A stretch of DNA of 64,000 bases from Cryobacterium sp. SO1 (GTDB lineage Bacteria > Actinomycetota > Actinomycetes > Actinomycetales > Microbacteriaceae), in NCBI RefSeq assembly GCF_004210215.2, contig NZ_CP067394.1, positions 434,001 through 498,000 on the forward strand. The letters run 5' to 3'. The notes below the pieces were generated by a model. It did no database searches and had not been told where the DNA came from. It worked only from the letters and a program-made list of their open reading frames with translations. Within the stretch, counting starts at the first letter, position 1. Every line of letters starts with the position of its first letter. Made by a program: the position numbers and the translations under genes. This document shows, piece after piece, positions 45,111 to 53,238 of the stretch.

Positions 45111-45166
45111 CATTCCCGTCGACCGGTTGGCAACCCCATCCGGGGGCCACTGGTTAGGCTCGTGGG

Positions 45167-46357
45167 ATGGGGAACATCGAGGGGTCGTCGCGTCCAGAGT
45201 TTCCGTATCTGGACGGCATCAGAGGATGTGCTGCTATCGCAGTCGTGCTCTATCACGCATTCCTCTTCACGGGGCTGTCGAACCAAACGACGTGGGAGTT
45301 GCGGGTCGTGGACCTGATCGTCGGATGGGGCTACCTCGGGGTGCCCGTCTTCATCGTCCTGTCCGGGTATGTACTCATGCTTCCCACACTGTCCAATGGG
45401 AACAGGCTGCGCGGCGGCACAATGCGCTACCTGACCCGCCGTGCTCGGAGGGTGGCTCCGCCGTACTACGCCGCGCTCATCATCAGCATTCTCCTGATAC
45501 TCCTGATTCCGGTCATGCAGCAGCCGTCTGGAACACAGTGGGATACCAAGCTGCCCATGACGGTGCCCGGCGTCGTGAGTCACTTTCTGCTGGTCCACGA
45601 CTTCTCCGCGGAGTGGATCGGTGCCATCAACGGTCCGCTGTGGAGCGTCGCGGTCGAAGCACAGATCTACCTGCTCTTCCCGCTCCTCCTACTCCCGCTC
45701 TGGCGGCGCTTTCGCCCGGGTTGGGTTGTCGCGGGCGTTGTCATCGTGTCGGTGTCGCCCGTGTTCACCGGAATCGGCGTGTGGGCGCATCCGTGGCTTG
45801 TCGGCATCTTCGCGATGGGGATGTGGTCGGCTCAGGTGACGATGAGTCAGACCCGGAATCGCTGGGCCGGTCCGCTGTTCATCGTCTTCGGTGTGCTCAC
45901 CCTGATGGCGATAGCCGCGACCCGGGTCTTCGACATCCGCTCGCTCGGCCTCATCGAGATCTGCGCGGGAGGGGCCGTAGCGACCGGCCTGGCCTGGGCC
46001 GGCCAGAGGTCCGTTGCTGGAGCGACGCCCCTGATCGTCAGGCCCTTCCAGTCTGAACCGATGATTCGTCTGGGCCTTTTCTCGTACAGCATCTATCTCT
46101 TGCACAGTCCACTGCTGGCCCTGGCCAACCTGCTCCTGATGCCCTTGGGGCTTCCGATCGCTGCCCATTGGGCGCTCATGACCTTTGCCGTCGCGCCGGT
46201 TGTCGTCGCGCTCTGCTACGTGTTCTTCGTGCTGGTTGAAAGGAACTTCCTCAACACCCGACAGCGCCACGCCAAGGTGGAACTATCCGAGCACTTACCG
46301 ACCGACGCCTCCGCGGCCGTCCCCATGCAGGATCGGCGACGCTCCAGGACGCGATAG
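45167..46357 (+). CDS. Acyltransferase family 3 membrane protein
   Basis: A 396-residue AcylT3 protein. FPYLDGIRGCAAIAVVLYHA holds the Arg and His signature; VPVFIVLSGYVLMLP and GPLWSVAVEAQIYLLFPLLL follow, and SYSIYLLHSPLL near the end. TAGGCT lies 6 nt before the ATG, so it may have its own leaderless start in addition to readthrough from the polymerase gene. No SGNH domain. Confidence 0.87.
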   Translation: MGNIEGSSRPEFPYLDGIRGCAAIAVVLYHAFLFTGLSNQTTWELRVVDLIVGWGYLGVPVFIVLSGYVLMLPTLSNGNRLRGGTMRYLTRRARRVAPPYYAALIISILLILLIPVMQQPSGTQWDTKLPMTVPGVVSHFLLVHDFSAEWIGAINGPLWSVAVEAQIYLLFPLLLLPLWRRFRPGWVVAGVVIVSVSPVFTGIGVWAHPWLVGIFAMGMWSAQVTMSQTRNRWAGPLFIVFGVLTLMAIAATRVFDIRSLGLIEICAGGAVATGLAWAGQRSVAGATPLIVRPFQSEPMIRLGLFSYSIYLLHSPLLALANLLLMPLGLPIAAHWALMTFAVAPVVVALCYVFFVLVERNFLNTRQRHAKVELSEHLPTDASAAVPMQDRRRSRTR

Positions 46358-46435
46358 ATGAATTCGCGTGCCTTCTCGGCAACCGATCCCTCGCTCACGG
46401 GGTCAGGAGACTCGTCAGGGCAGTGTCATCGGGCC

Positions 46436-46469
46436 GAAACCTGGTCCCGATACACTCGTTCGGGGGGTA
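46436..46469 (+). promoter_or_regulatory. Shared ECF-like promoter, copy 3
   Basis: GAAAC-N10-TACACTCGTTCGGGGGGTA again. It ends 21 nt before the ATG of a 29-codon leader ORF that precedes the last acyltransferase. Confidence 0.75.
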
Positions 46470-46490
46470 GCCCCACGTTGCGGGGGAAAC

Positions 46491-46580
46491 ATGACCACAT
46501 TTGCTGGATGGCTGACGAGTGCGCGACCGCGTCTCCGGGCGCGTGTCGGCGCGAGTCGCCGCATCGGATGGGCTACGTGA
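46491..46580 (+). CDS. Putative 29-residue leader peptide
   Basis: A short ORF directly after promoter copy 3. CGGGGGAAAC gives it a ribosome site like that of the gene after copy 2. It reads MTTFAGWLTSARPRLR, then a basic tail. Its TGA lies inside the next gene's start region; GTG at 46577 overlaps it as GTGA. The length and position suggest translational coupling. A frameshift in the acyltransferase N terminus is the alternative. Confidence 0.5.
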   Translation: MTTFAGWLTSARPRLRARVGASRRIGWAT

Positions 46581-47707
46581 AGACCATCGACCCGTCGGGC
46601 GGCGGGACGAGCGGGACGTTCGGGCCCCGTGCCGGAGCGTTCCACATCCCGTCCTTGGACGGAATCCGCGCGATCGCGGTTCTCGTCGTCTTCGTCGGGC
46701 ACGGCTATCTGGCGCCGGCGGCCTGGCCGGGTCATGTCGGAGTCACGATCTTCTTTTTCCTCAGCGGTTACCTCATCACCACGCTTCTCCGGCGTGAGTA
46801 TGCGAAGACTCGCACGGTGTCGCTGAGGCGCTTCTACCTGCGCCGGGCATTGCGGATCCTGCCGCCGGCCTTTCTGGCGATCATCGTGACAGTGGCGCTC
46901 GGCGCCACCGGCATCGTGGTGTCGTCGACCACTGGATGGGGAGTGCTGGCGGAATTTCTGAACTATACGAACTACTACATCGTGCTGTTCGGACGTGACG
47001 GACTGCCGCCGGAGTCCACTCAGCTCTGGTCGCTGTCCGTCGAGGAGCACTACTACCTCGTCGTGCCCGCCGTGCTGCTGGTCCTGTTTCGCAGGAAACT
47101 GTCCGTTCGTGCGATCGGCTGGATCCTCGTCGTCGTCGCCAGCGCGGTCCCGGTATGGCGTATCTACCTCGGCCTCACCGGAGCAAGCTTCGATCGCCTC
47201 TACGTGTCAACCGACACGCGCATCGACAGCTTGATCTTCGGCAGCGCAATGGCGCTGCTTCTCAACCCGGCCCTGGGTGACCGTCTTCCCGGTGGCGCAC
47301 GCACCGATTGGCACGTCCGGCGCTGGATCGCGCCGCTGGCCGTGGTGGTTTTCGTGGCCGTGGCACTCGTCCCGCAGCTGGAGTTCCGCCTCAGCATCGC
47401 TGACACCATCCAGTGCCTGTGCCTGGTGCCGATCTTCTGGTACATCATCGTGCACCCACACAGCACTGTCGGCCGGATCCTGAATCATCCGGTGGTCCAG
47501 AAGATCGGTGCCCTGTCGTTTTCCATCTATCTCTTCCACCGGCTTGTGCTCGTCCTCGTCGACCAGTCCTTCATCACCGTGCCGGCCGTGGTGGACCTGG
47601 TGTCGTTGATTCTCACTATCCTTCTGGCGCAGGTGGTTTTTGTTTCCGTGGAACGACCCTGCGGCCGACTGCGCAAACGGCTGGAGTACAGCCTGCCCCT
47701 GCGATAG
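46568..47707 (+). CDS. Acyltransferase family 3 membrane protein
   Basis: A 379-residue AcylT3 protein. Helix 1 reads IPSLDGIRAIAVLVVFVGHG; THE family motif VTIFFFLSGYLITTLLRREY follows, then LWSLSVEEHYYLVVPAVLL and the late LSFSIYLFHRLVLV. No ribosome site is seen before the ATG given or the GTG 9 nt later, which fits reinitiation after the leader ORF. It ends the cluster; a ybaK 3' fragment follows at 47725. Confidence 0.86.
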   Translation: MGYVKTIDPSGGGTSGTFGPRAGAFHIPSLDGIRAIAVLVVFVGHGYLAPAAWPGHVGVTIFFFLSGYLITTLLRREYAKTRTVSLRRFYLRRALRILPPAFLAIIVTVALGATGIVVSSTTGWGVLAEFLNYTNYYIVLFGRDGLPPESTQLWSLSVEEHYYLVVPAVLLVLFRRKLSVRAIGWILVVVASAVPVWRIYLGLTGASFDRLYVSTDTRIDSLIFGSAMALLLNPALGDRLPGGARTDWHVRRWIAPLAVVVFVAVALVPQLEFRLSIADTIQCLCLVPIFWYIIVHPHSTVGRILNHPVVQKIGALSFSIYLFHRLVLVLVDQSFITVPAVVDLVSLILTILLAQVVFVSVERPCGRLRKRLEYSLPLR

Positions 47708-47724
47708 GGCGCCGATGCTCGGAT

Positions 47725-47796
47725 GCCGGCGCCTTGGTCGCCGCCTACGGCGCCACGGTCGCCGATGTCACCGACGAGATCCTGCCACGGTCATAG
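47725..47796 (+). pseudogene. 3' fragment of a second ybaK-like gene
   Basis: The last 72 nt read AGALVAAYGATVADVTDEIL and then PRS-stop, against ADALITAYDATVADITDELT and PRS-stop in the intact gene. By hand, 55 of 72 bases match, in frame and ending at the same TAG. No upstream ybaK sequence is present. The ABC ATPase gene on the other strand ends inside it. Confidence 0.75.
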
Positions 47797-48833
47797 AACA
47801 TCGCCCGGCGAATGCCGACGATTACGCGTTCGCCCACCAGGTAGCGCCGGCCGGGCACCCGGCAACGCACGCTGATTCCGTGCCAGTGCACGACCACGTC
47901 ATTGCTGGCCCGCCCATACAAAGACGACGCCACCACAGCATCCATCTCGGCACCCGTGCCCGGCGAGAGCGTGATGTCCTCGGGTAGCACCGCGATCGTG
48001 CCGCCGCCCATCGCTGCGCCGCCGCATTCGATTACCGATCCGGGCACCGTGCACGGATGCCCGTCGGCGGTGAACCCGGCCGCCGTGCGTTCGCCAACGA
48101 ACAGGGTGGCATCGCTGAGGAACCGGGCCACCTCGGCGGTGACCGGCCGGGTGACCAACTCCACCGGGCTGCCGACCTGCTGGATGCTGCCGCCGTCCAG
48201 AACAACGACCCGGTCGGCTAGGGCGAGGGCCTCCTCACGGTCGTGGGTGACGTGCACGACGGTGAGTCCGATCGACCGGGTGAGCGACTGCAATTCCAGC
48301 CGCAGGCTGTCGCGCAGCGGCTCGTCCAGCGCCGACAGAGCCTCGTCGAGCAGCAGCACCCGCGGGCGACCGACGATGGCCCGGGCCAGTGCCACCCGCT
48401 GGCGCTGTCCGCCCGACAGGGTGGCCGGGTTGCGCTTCTCGAAGCCGGCCAGGCCCACCAGCTTCATGACCTCGGCGACCCGGGCTGCCCGTTCGGCCCG
48501 CGGCACCTTGGCCAGCACAAGCGGGTAGGCGATATTACGTTCGACGCTCCAGTGCGGCCAGACGGCGTGCTGCTGGAACACCATGCCCAGCCCGCGCCTC
48601 TCCGGCTCGACCGACCGGCGGGAGTCGGCGACGACGGTGTCGTCGAGCAGGATCGACCCGCGGGTGGGCGTGAGGAACCCGGCGATGGCGCGCAGCAGGG
48701 TGGTTTTACCCGAGCCGGACGGACCGACCAGCGCCACGAACTCGCCGTCGGCGATGGAGAGGTCGATGGCGTCGAGGCCGACGGTTCCATCGGGGTAGAC
48801 GAGGCCGACGTTCGTGAGCGTGACTGAAGACAT
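47745..48833 (-). CDS. ABC transporter ATP-binding protein (iron/phosphonate-type importer)
   Basis: A 362-residue ATPase. Walker A is GPSGSGKTT (37-45), the signature LSGGQRQR (~138), Walker B RVLLLDEALSALDEP and the H-loop THDREEALAL. A C-terminal TOBE-like region follows (~270-350), as in CysA/FbpC/PhnT-type importers. Its last codons lie over the ybaK fragment. AAAGGACC precedes the ATG. It would energise uptake with the permease 14 nt upstream. Confidence 0.9.
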   Translation of the reverse strand: MSSVTLTNVGLVYPDGTVGLDAIDLSIADGEFVALVGPSGSGKTTLLRAIAGFLTPTRGSILLDDTVVADSRRSVEPERRGLGMVFQQHAVWPHWSVERNIAYPLVLAKVPRAERAARVAEVMKLVGLAGFEKRNPATLSGGQRQRVALARAIVGRPRVLLLDEALSALDEPLRDSLRLELQSLTRSIGLTVVHVTHDREEALALADRVVVLDGGSIQQVGSPVELVTRPVTAEVARFLSDATLFVGERTAAGFTADGHPCTVPGSVIECGGAAMGGGTIAVLPEDITLSPGTGAEMDAVVASSLYGRASNDVVVHWHGISVRCRVPGRRYLVGERVIVGIRRAMFYDRGRISSVTSATVAP

Positions 48834-48847
48834 GCGGGTCCTTTGGG

Positions 48848-50566
48848 CTAGTGGGCGCGGCGGGCGGCCAGTCCGAGGCCGGCGAGGCCGACGACGGTGA
48901 TGATCAGGGAAAGCGCCGACGCGGCGTTATAGGCGCCGGCCTGCTGCAGGCTGAAGATGTTCACGCCGAGGGTCTGCGCGCCGGGCGCGAGCAGCAGCAC
49001 CGAAATCGTGAGCTCCCGCACCGCGGTGAGCACCACGAGCACCCCGCCGGCGATCGCGGCCGGAACCGCCATCCGCCAGGAGATGTCGAACAGGGCCCGC
49101 AGCCGGCTGGCCCCGGAGATGCGGGCGGCTTCCTCCGCGGTCATCGGGGTGGCCGTCAGCGGCGCAGAAACCGACTGCACCACGATCGCGATGAACGCCA
49201 TCACGTAGGCGCAGAGGATCAGCCACGGCGTGTTGAACAGGCCGACCCGGGGCGCGATGATGAGCCAGCCCACTGCGATGACCAGCCCAGGGATCGCCTG
49301 CGGCAGCATCACGACGGTCTTCAGCGCGGTGTTCGAACGGGCACGGGTTCGCGTCACGACGGTGCCGATGGCCAGGCCCAACACCGCGCAGATCACGCCG
49401 GCGAGCACCGAGAGCACCACCGAGTTCACCGCGCCGGTGAGCGCCGAGGGTGCACTGGTCGCGCGCACGATGTTGTCCAGGGTGAGGTTGGCCCAGGTGA
49501 GCGGCACGCCGGGCGCCGGCAGCAGCGCTTGGCTGAGTAGCGCGGCCAGCGGCAGCAGGGTGATCGCGAGCACCACCAGCCACGCGGCGACGCTCAGCGG
49601 CAGCCGGGCGACCCCGAGCGGCAGTAGCTGCACGGCCGACGCGGAGCCGTCCAATTCCCAGCGTGACCGGGACACGATCAGGTCCACGACCATGGCGAGC
49701 ACGGCGACGACCAGCAGAACCACGCCGATGGTGGAGATCACCTCGAGCGGCGAGTCCACGGTGCCCGACTGGATGTACCGGTAAATCAGGGTGGAGAGGG
49801 TGACGTAGCGCTCGGGCAGCCCGATGATCGACGGAATGCCGAAGTCGGCCAGGTTGGACACCGCGATGAGAGTGAACGCAGAGAGCATCGCGGGGCGCAG
49901 CAGCGGGATTGTGATGGTGCGCACCGCGCGGATGGCGGAAGCGCCCGAGATGCGTGCGGCCTGCTCGAGGTCGGTGGGCACGCGCCGCAACGCCGCCGAG
50001 ACGATCATGTACGCGACCGGGTAGGAGTGGATGGCGAGAAGCACGATCACGCCGTCTCCACCGTAGATGTTCCACAGCGGGCCACCGAACCAGGCGGTCC
50101 AGAGCACGTTGACCGGGCCGGTGGGACCGGCGATGCCGATCCAGGCGATCGCCCCGACAAACGGCGGCACCAGCAGTGGGGTGAGCGCGAACAGCCGCAG
50201 CACTTTGCGGCCGCGCAGGTCGCTACGGTCCAGGAGCAGGGCGAGCGCGGTACCGGCCGTGACAGCGACGGTGGCAGAGACCACTGCGGAGATCAGACTG
50301 TTCAAACCGGCCTGCACGATGTCGCCGCCGAGCAGCAACGGCAGGTGGTTTGCAGAGAACGCGAGCACCACGATCGCTCCGAGCGGCACGAGGATCACGG
50401 CGGCGGAGACCAGCCAGAGGGCCAGACGCAGCAGCTCGATGCCGGCGACGGCGCGCCGGGCATCCGCTCGGGGCGGCAGGAGCGACGGCGAGAACTGGGG
50501 GAGCCGGGAACGGGCCCGGTCGAGAACGACCGGGCCCGCGCCAGGGGCTTTACTGGAAGAGCTCAT
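48848..50566 (-). CDS. ABC transporter permease, two fused BPD domains
   Basis: A 572-residue permease with about 12 helices in two halves. Each half carries the EAA-like loop that contacts the ATPase: EQAARISGASAIRAVRTITIPLLRP (~200) and EEAARISGASRLRALFDISWRMAVP (~500). This fused form is typical of FbpB/PhnV-type importers for iron or phosphonates. The ATG overlaps the end of the binding-protein gene by 17 nt on the same strand. Confidence 0.92.
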   Translation of the reverse strand: MSSSSKAPGAGPVVLDRARSRLPQFSPSLLPPRADARRAVAGIELLRLALWLVSAAVILVPLGAIVVLAFSANHLPLLLGGDIVQAGLNSLISAVVSATVAVTAGTALALLLDRSDLRGRKVLRLFALTPLLVPPFVGAIAWIGIAGPTGPVNVLWTAWFGGPLWNIYGGDGVIVLLAIHSYPVAYMIVSAALRRVPTDLEQAARISGASAIRAVRTITIPLLRPAMLSAFTLIAVSNLADFGIPSIIGLPERYVTLSTLIYRYIQSGTVDSPLEVISTIGVVLLVVAVLAMVVDLIVSRSRWELDGSASAVQLLPLGVARLPLSVAAWLVVLAITLLPLAALLSQALLPAPGVPLTWANLTLDNIVRATSAPSALTGAVNSVVLSVLAGVICAVLGLAIGTVVTRTRARSNTALKTVVMLPQAIPGLVIAVGWLIIAPRVGLFNTPWLILCAYVMAFIAIVVQSVSAPLTATPMTAEEAARISGASRLRALFDISWRMAVPAAIAGGVLVVLTAVRELTISVLLLAPGAQTLGVNIFSLQQAGAYNAASALSLIITVVGLAGLGLAARRAH

Positions 50567-51590
50567 TGAACCGCGCGACGGCGGCGGCCTTGGTGTCGTT
50601 GATCACGTCGAGGTCGGGCGTGAGGATCTCGATGTCGTCCATGGCCGGGGCTCCGTCGGGCGTGCCGACGTCATTGCGCACGGGCAGGTAGGACTGCTCC
50701 ACGGCGAGGGTCTGGCCCTCGGCGCTGACCAGGAAGTCGACGAACGCCTCCGAGGCGGCCTGCTCGTCGGTGCTGGCGAAGATACCTACCGGCTGAGAGA
50801 CGTAGGGCACGCCCTCTGACGGGTAGGCCACGTCGATGGGGGAGCCGGCGGCCTTGAGCTCACGCACCAGGTAGTCCACGACCACGCCGACGGGCTGGGT
50901 GCCCGCGGCGACGGCCTGCGAGACCGGGCCGTTGCTGTCGGCGATGACCGGCTTGTTGGCGGCCAGGTCGGTGAGCCAGGCCTCGCCGAGGTCGGCGTTG
51001 TCGAGCCACACGGCGGCGTTATAGGCGGCCGCGCCGGAGACATCCGGGTTGGGCATGCTGATCAGGCCCGCGTAGGCGGGGTCGGTGAGGTCGGCCCACG
51101 AGGTGGGCGGGCTGTCGATGACGCCGGTGTTGTAGGCGATGACGGTGGGGATGATGCGGGTGCCCACGTAGAAACCGTCGGGGTCGACGACGTCCTGGTT
51201 GAGCGACTCGACGCCGGCGGGCGAGTAGGCCAGCAGCAGGTCTTCGCTCTTGTAGGTCTCGAAGGTGCCGGAGTCGGCGGCCAGCAGCACGTCGGCCTGC
51301 ACGTCGCCGGTGGTGCGCTCGGCCTCGATGCGGGCGGTGAGGTCGCCGGTGCCGGCACGGAAGACCTCGACGGTCACGTCGGGCTGGTCCTCGTTGAACG
51401 CCGCGACGATGGCGTCGATCTTCTCCTGCGGTTCGGAGGTGTACACCGTGATGGTCGCGGGGGCGAGGGCCTCGGCCGCGGTGGCGGACGGGGCGGTCTC
51501 GGCCGAGGCATCGGCGGTGGAGCAGCCGGCCAGGGCGAGGCCGAGGACCACGAGGGTGGCGGCGCCGGTGACCTGAGTTGTGCGTGACAT
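50550..51590 (-). CDS. ABC transporter substrate-binding lipoprotein
   Basis: A 346-residue exported lipoprotein. The signal peptide ends in the lipobox GLALAGC, Cys23; the mature protein begins with a Ser/Ala-rich linker and then TITVYTSEPQEKIDAIVAAFN, the start of iron(III)/phosphonate-type binding proteins (SBP family 6/13). Family segments DVLLAADSGTFE and PTVIAYNT are present. Typical iron-binding Tyr pairs are not clear, so the ligand may be an organophosphate; this matches the phosphatases in the operon. First gene of the transporter in transcription order. Confidence 0.9.
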   Translation of the reverse strand: MSRTTQVTGAATLVVLGLALAGCSTADASAETAPSATAAEALAPATITVYTSEPQEKIDAIVAAFNEDQPDVTVEVFRAGTGDLTARIEAERTTGDVQADVLLAADSGTFETYKSEDLLLAYSPAGVESLNQDVVDPDGFYVGTRIIPTVIAYNTGVIDSPPTSWADLTDPAYAGLISMPNPDVSGAAAYNAAVWLDNADLGEAWLTDLAANKPVIADSNGPVSQAVAAGTQPVGVVVDYLVRELKAAGSPIDVAYPSEGVPYVSQPVGIFASTDEQAASEAFVDFLVSAEGQTLAVEQSYLPVRNDVGTPDGAPAMDDIEILTPDLDVINDTKAAAVARFNELFQ

Positions 51591-51597
51591 GGGATTC

Positions 51598-52404
51598 CTA
51601 TCGGTGTGAGGTGCTGGTGAGAGGGGGAACGGTAGTGGAGAAGAGGGGATGCCCGGCCTGTAGGCTCACGGGGGCGGTGCTGATCTGGTCGGCGGTGACC
51701 TGCACGAGCGAGAACATGGCGAAGTCATGGCCGCTCACGGTGGCCGGACCGGCGTTCATGACCTGGTGATACGCCAGCGACGGGCCCACGGCGACCGGCA
51801 GGCCGTGGAAGAGGCCGTTCATCGGGTGGTGATAGTGCCCGGCGAGGATCAGCCGCGTGTCGGAGTCGCGCAGCGCATGGGCGAGCAGCCGCGGGTCGCG
51901 CAGACCGATCTTCGACAGGGTGGGCAGGGGAGAGGGGATCGGGGCGTGGTGCAGAGCAACGACGGTGCCCATACCGAACGGGACGGCGAGCACGCCCCGG
52001 AGCCAGACCAGCTGGTCGGGGTCGAGAGAACCGCTGCTCGAATCCAGCAGCACCAGGCGCAGATCGCCGACGGTGGTGGCCCTGTAATGACCCTGCATGT
52101 GGCCGGTGAGGCCGGCGGCGTGGCGGGGGGAGTCGTGGTTGCCCAGCACCGTGAAAACCGGGGCGCCCACCCTCTCGCCGAGGTCGCGGAGGGCCCGGTC
52201 AACATTTTCGTACGCTGCGCTGTGGCCGCGCTGCACAAGGTCGCCGGTGACCACGACGGCCTCTGGCGTGACCCCAGCGGCCACGACGTACTCGCCCACC
52301 TGGCGAAGCCGGGCCAGGCCGTCGACCTGGCCGTAGAGCAGTTCGCCGGTGGTGGCGTGCACATCACTGAGATGCAGGATGGTGAACTTCGAGCGCTCAC
52401 GCAT
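51598..52404 (-). CDS. Metallophosphoesterase, cytoplasmic
   Basis: A 268-residue calcineurin-type phosphoesterase with all motifs: ILHLSDVHATTG (DxH), VVVTGDLVQRG (GD), VLGNHDSPR (GNHD), VALHHAPIP (H), and LILAGHYHHP (GHxH). No signal peptide. It lies between the binding protein and the tyrosine phosphatase genes (8-nt overlap), so it likely cleaves the imported phosphoester or a nucleotide derivative. The ATG chosen removes a long low-quality extension. Confidence 0.88.
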   Translation of the reverse strand: MRERSKFTILHLSDVHATTGELLYGQVDGLARLRQVGEYVVAAGVTPEAVVVTGDLVQRGHSAAYENVDRALRDLGERVGAPVFTVLGNHDSPRHAAGLTGHMQGHYRATTVGDLRLVLLDSSSGSLDPDQLVWLRGVLAVPFGMGTVVALHHAPIPSPLPTLSKIGLRDPRLLAHALRDSDTRLILAGHYHHPMNGLFHGLPVAVGPSLAYHQVMNAGPATVSGHDFAMFSLVQVTADQISTAPVSLQAGHPLFSTTVPPLTSTSHR

Positions 52405-53095
52405 CCGCAGACGCCCCAATGTCGCGTCGCAGCGCGCGCAGGTGCACGGGGGTGGCCCCGTGCCGCACCAGATAGTGGGCCGCCCCGCCGAGGGAGCGGA
52501 TGGTGCCCAGCACGCGTTCGATCGCGGCCGGCGGGCTGTCGAGGTGCAGTCGCAGGGCATCCCGGTACGCGGCCGGGTCGAGGTTGAGACGGGCCAGCAC
52601 GCTTCGCACGTGGTCGGCGCGGCGGGTGCCCACGACACCCATCGATAGTGAGTAGTCGGTCACGACGGCCGCTTCGGTGTGTCCGGCGGCCAGCATGGCG
52701 AGCGCGACGACCAGGCCGGTGCGGTCCTTGCCCGCGGTGCAATGCACCAGCACTCGCCCGGGTGCGGTGGCGATGGCGATGACCGCACGGGTGAGTTCGG
52801 TGCCGCGTTCACGCAGTAGGAAATCGTAGACCGCCTCGAGGGCACCGATCTGGGGAGGGCCGTCCGGCAGCCTGTACAACGGGACCCTCACAACGGGAAC
52901 GCCGTGGGCGGGGGCTGTGCCCTCGGTGTCCTCGCGCAGGTCGACGACCCGGGCCACACCCAGGGCGGTGAGCTGCGCGGCACCGGGCGGGCCCACCGCA
53001 TCCAGGGCCGCTGCCCGCGCCAGCCGGTGGGCGCCGGGTGTGCCGGCGTCGCTCCAGCGCGCGTTGTAGGTGCCGTGGATCGTGATGCCCGACAT
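52397..53095 (-). CDS. Tyrosine/serine phosphatase family protein
   Basis: A 232-residue phosphatase of the dual-specificity superfamily (Y_phosphatase3 type). The active loop is VHCTAGKDRTG with Cys119 and Arg125. The N-terminal NARWSDAGTPGAHRLARAAAL and VARVVDLREDTE are typical of the IphP/PtpB-like group. It may act on phospho-lipids, sugars or proteins; by context it may dephosphorylate an imported ligand. It precedes the phosphoesterase gene, overlapping by 8 nt. Confidence 0.86.
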   Translation of the reverse strand: MSGITIHGTYNARWSDAGTPGAHRLARAAALDAVGPPGAAQLTALGVARVVDLREDTEGTAPAHGVPVVRVPLYRLPDGPPQIGALEAVYDFLLRERGTELTRAVIAIATAPGRVLVHCTAGKDRTGLVVALAMLAAGHTEAAVVTDYSLSMGVVGTRRADHVRSVLARLNLDPAAYRDALRLHLDSPPAAIERVLGTIRSLGGAAHYLVRHGATPVHLRALRRDIGASADA

Positions 53096-53238
53096 ACCGC
53101 TCCATCTGATTCCAGCGTTTCACCAGCCATGAAACGTAGTTACAGAGCAAGGCTGCGTGGCGCGGGTGAACGACTGGTTGACGGTAGGCGACTGGGGCGG
53201 CAACATCCGTCGACGCCGCCGCCGGGGTCGGCATCCGG

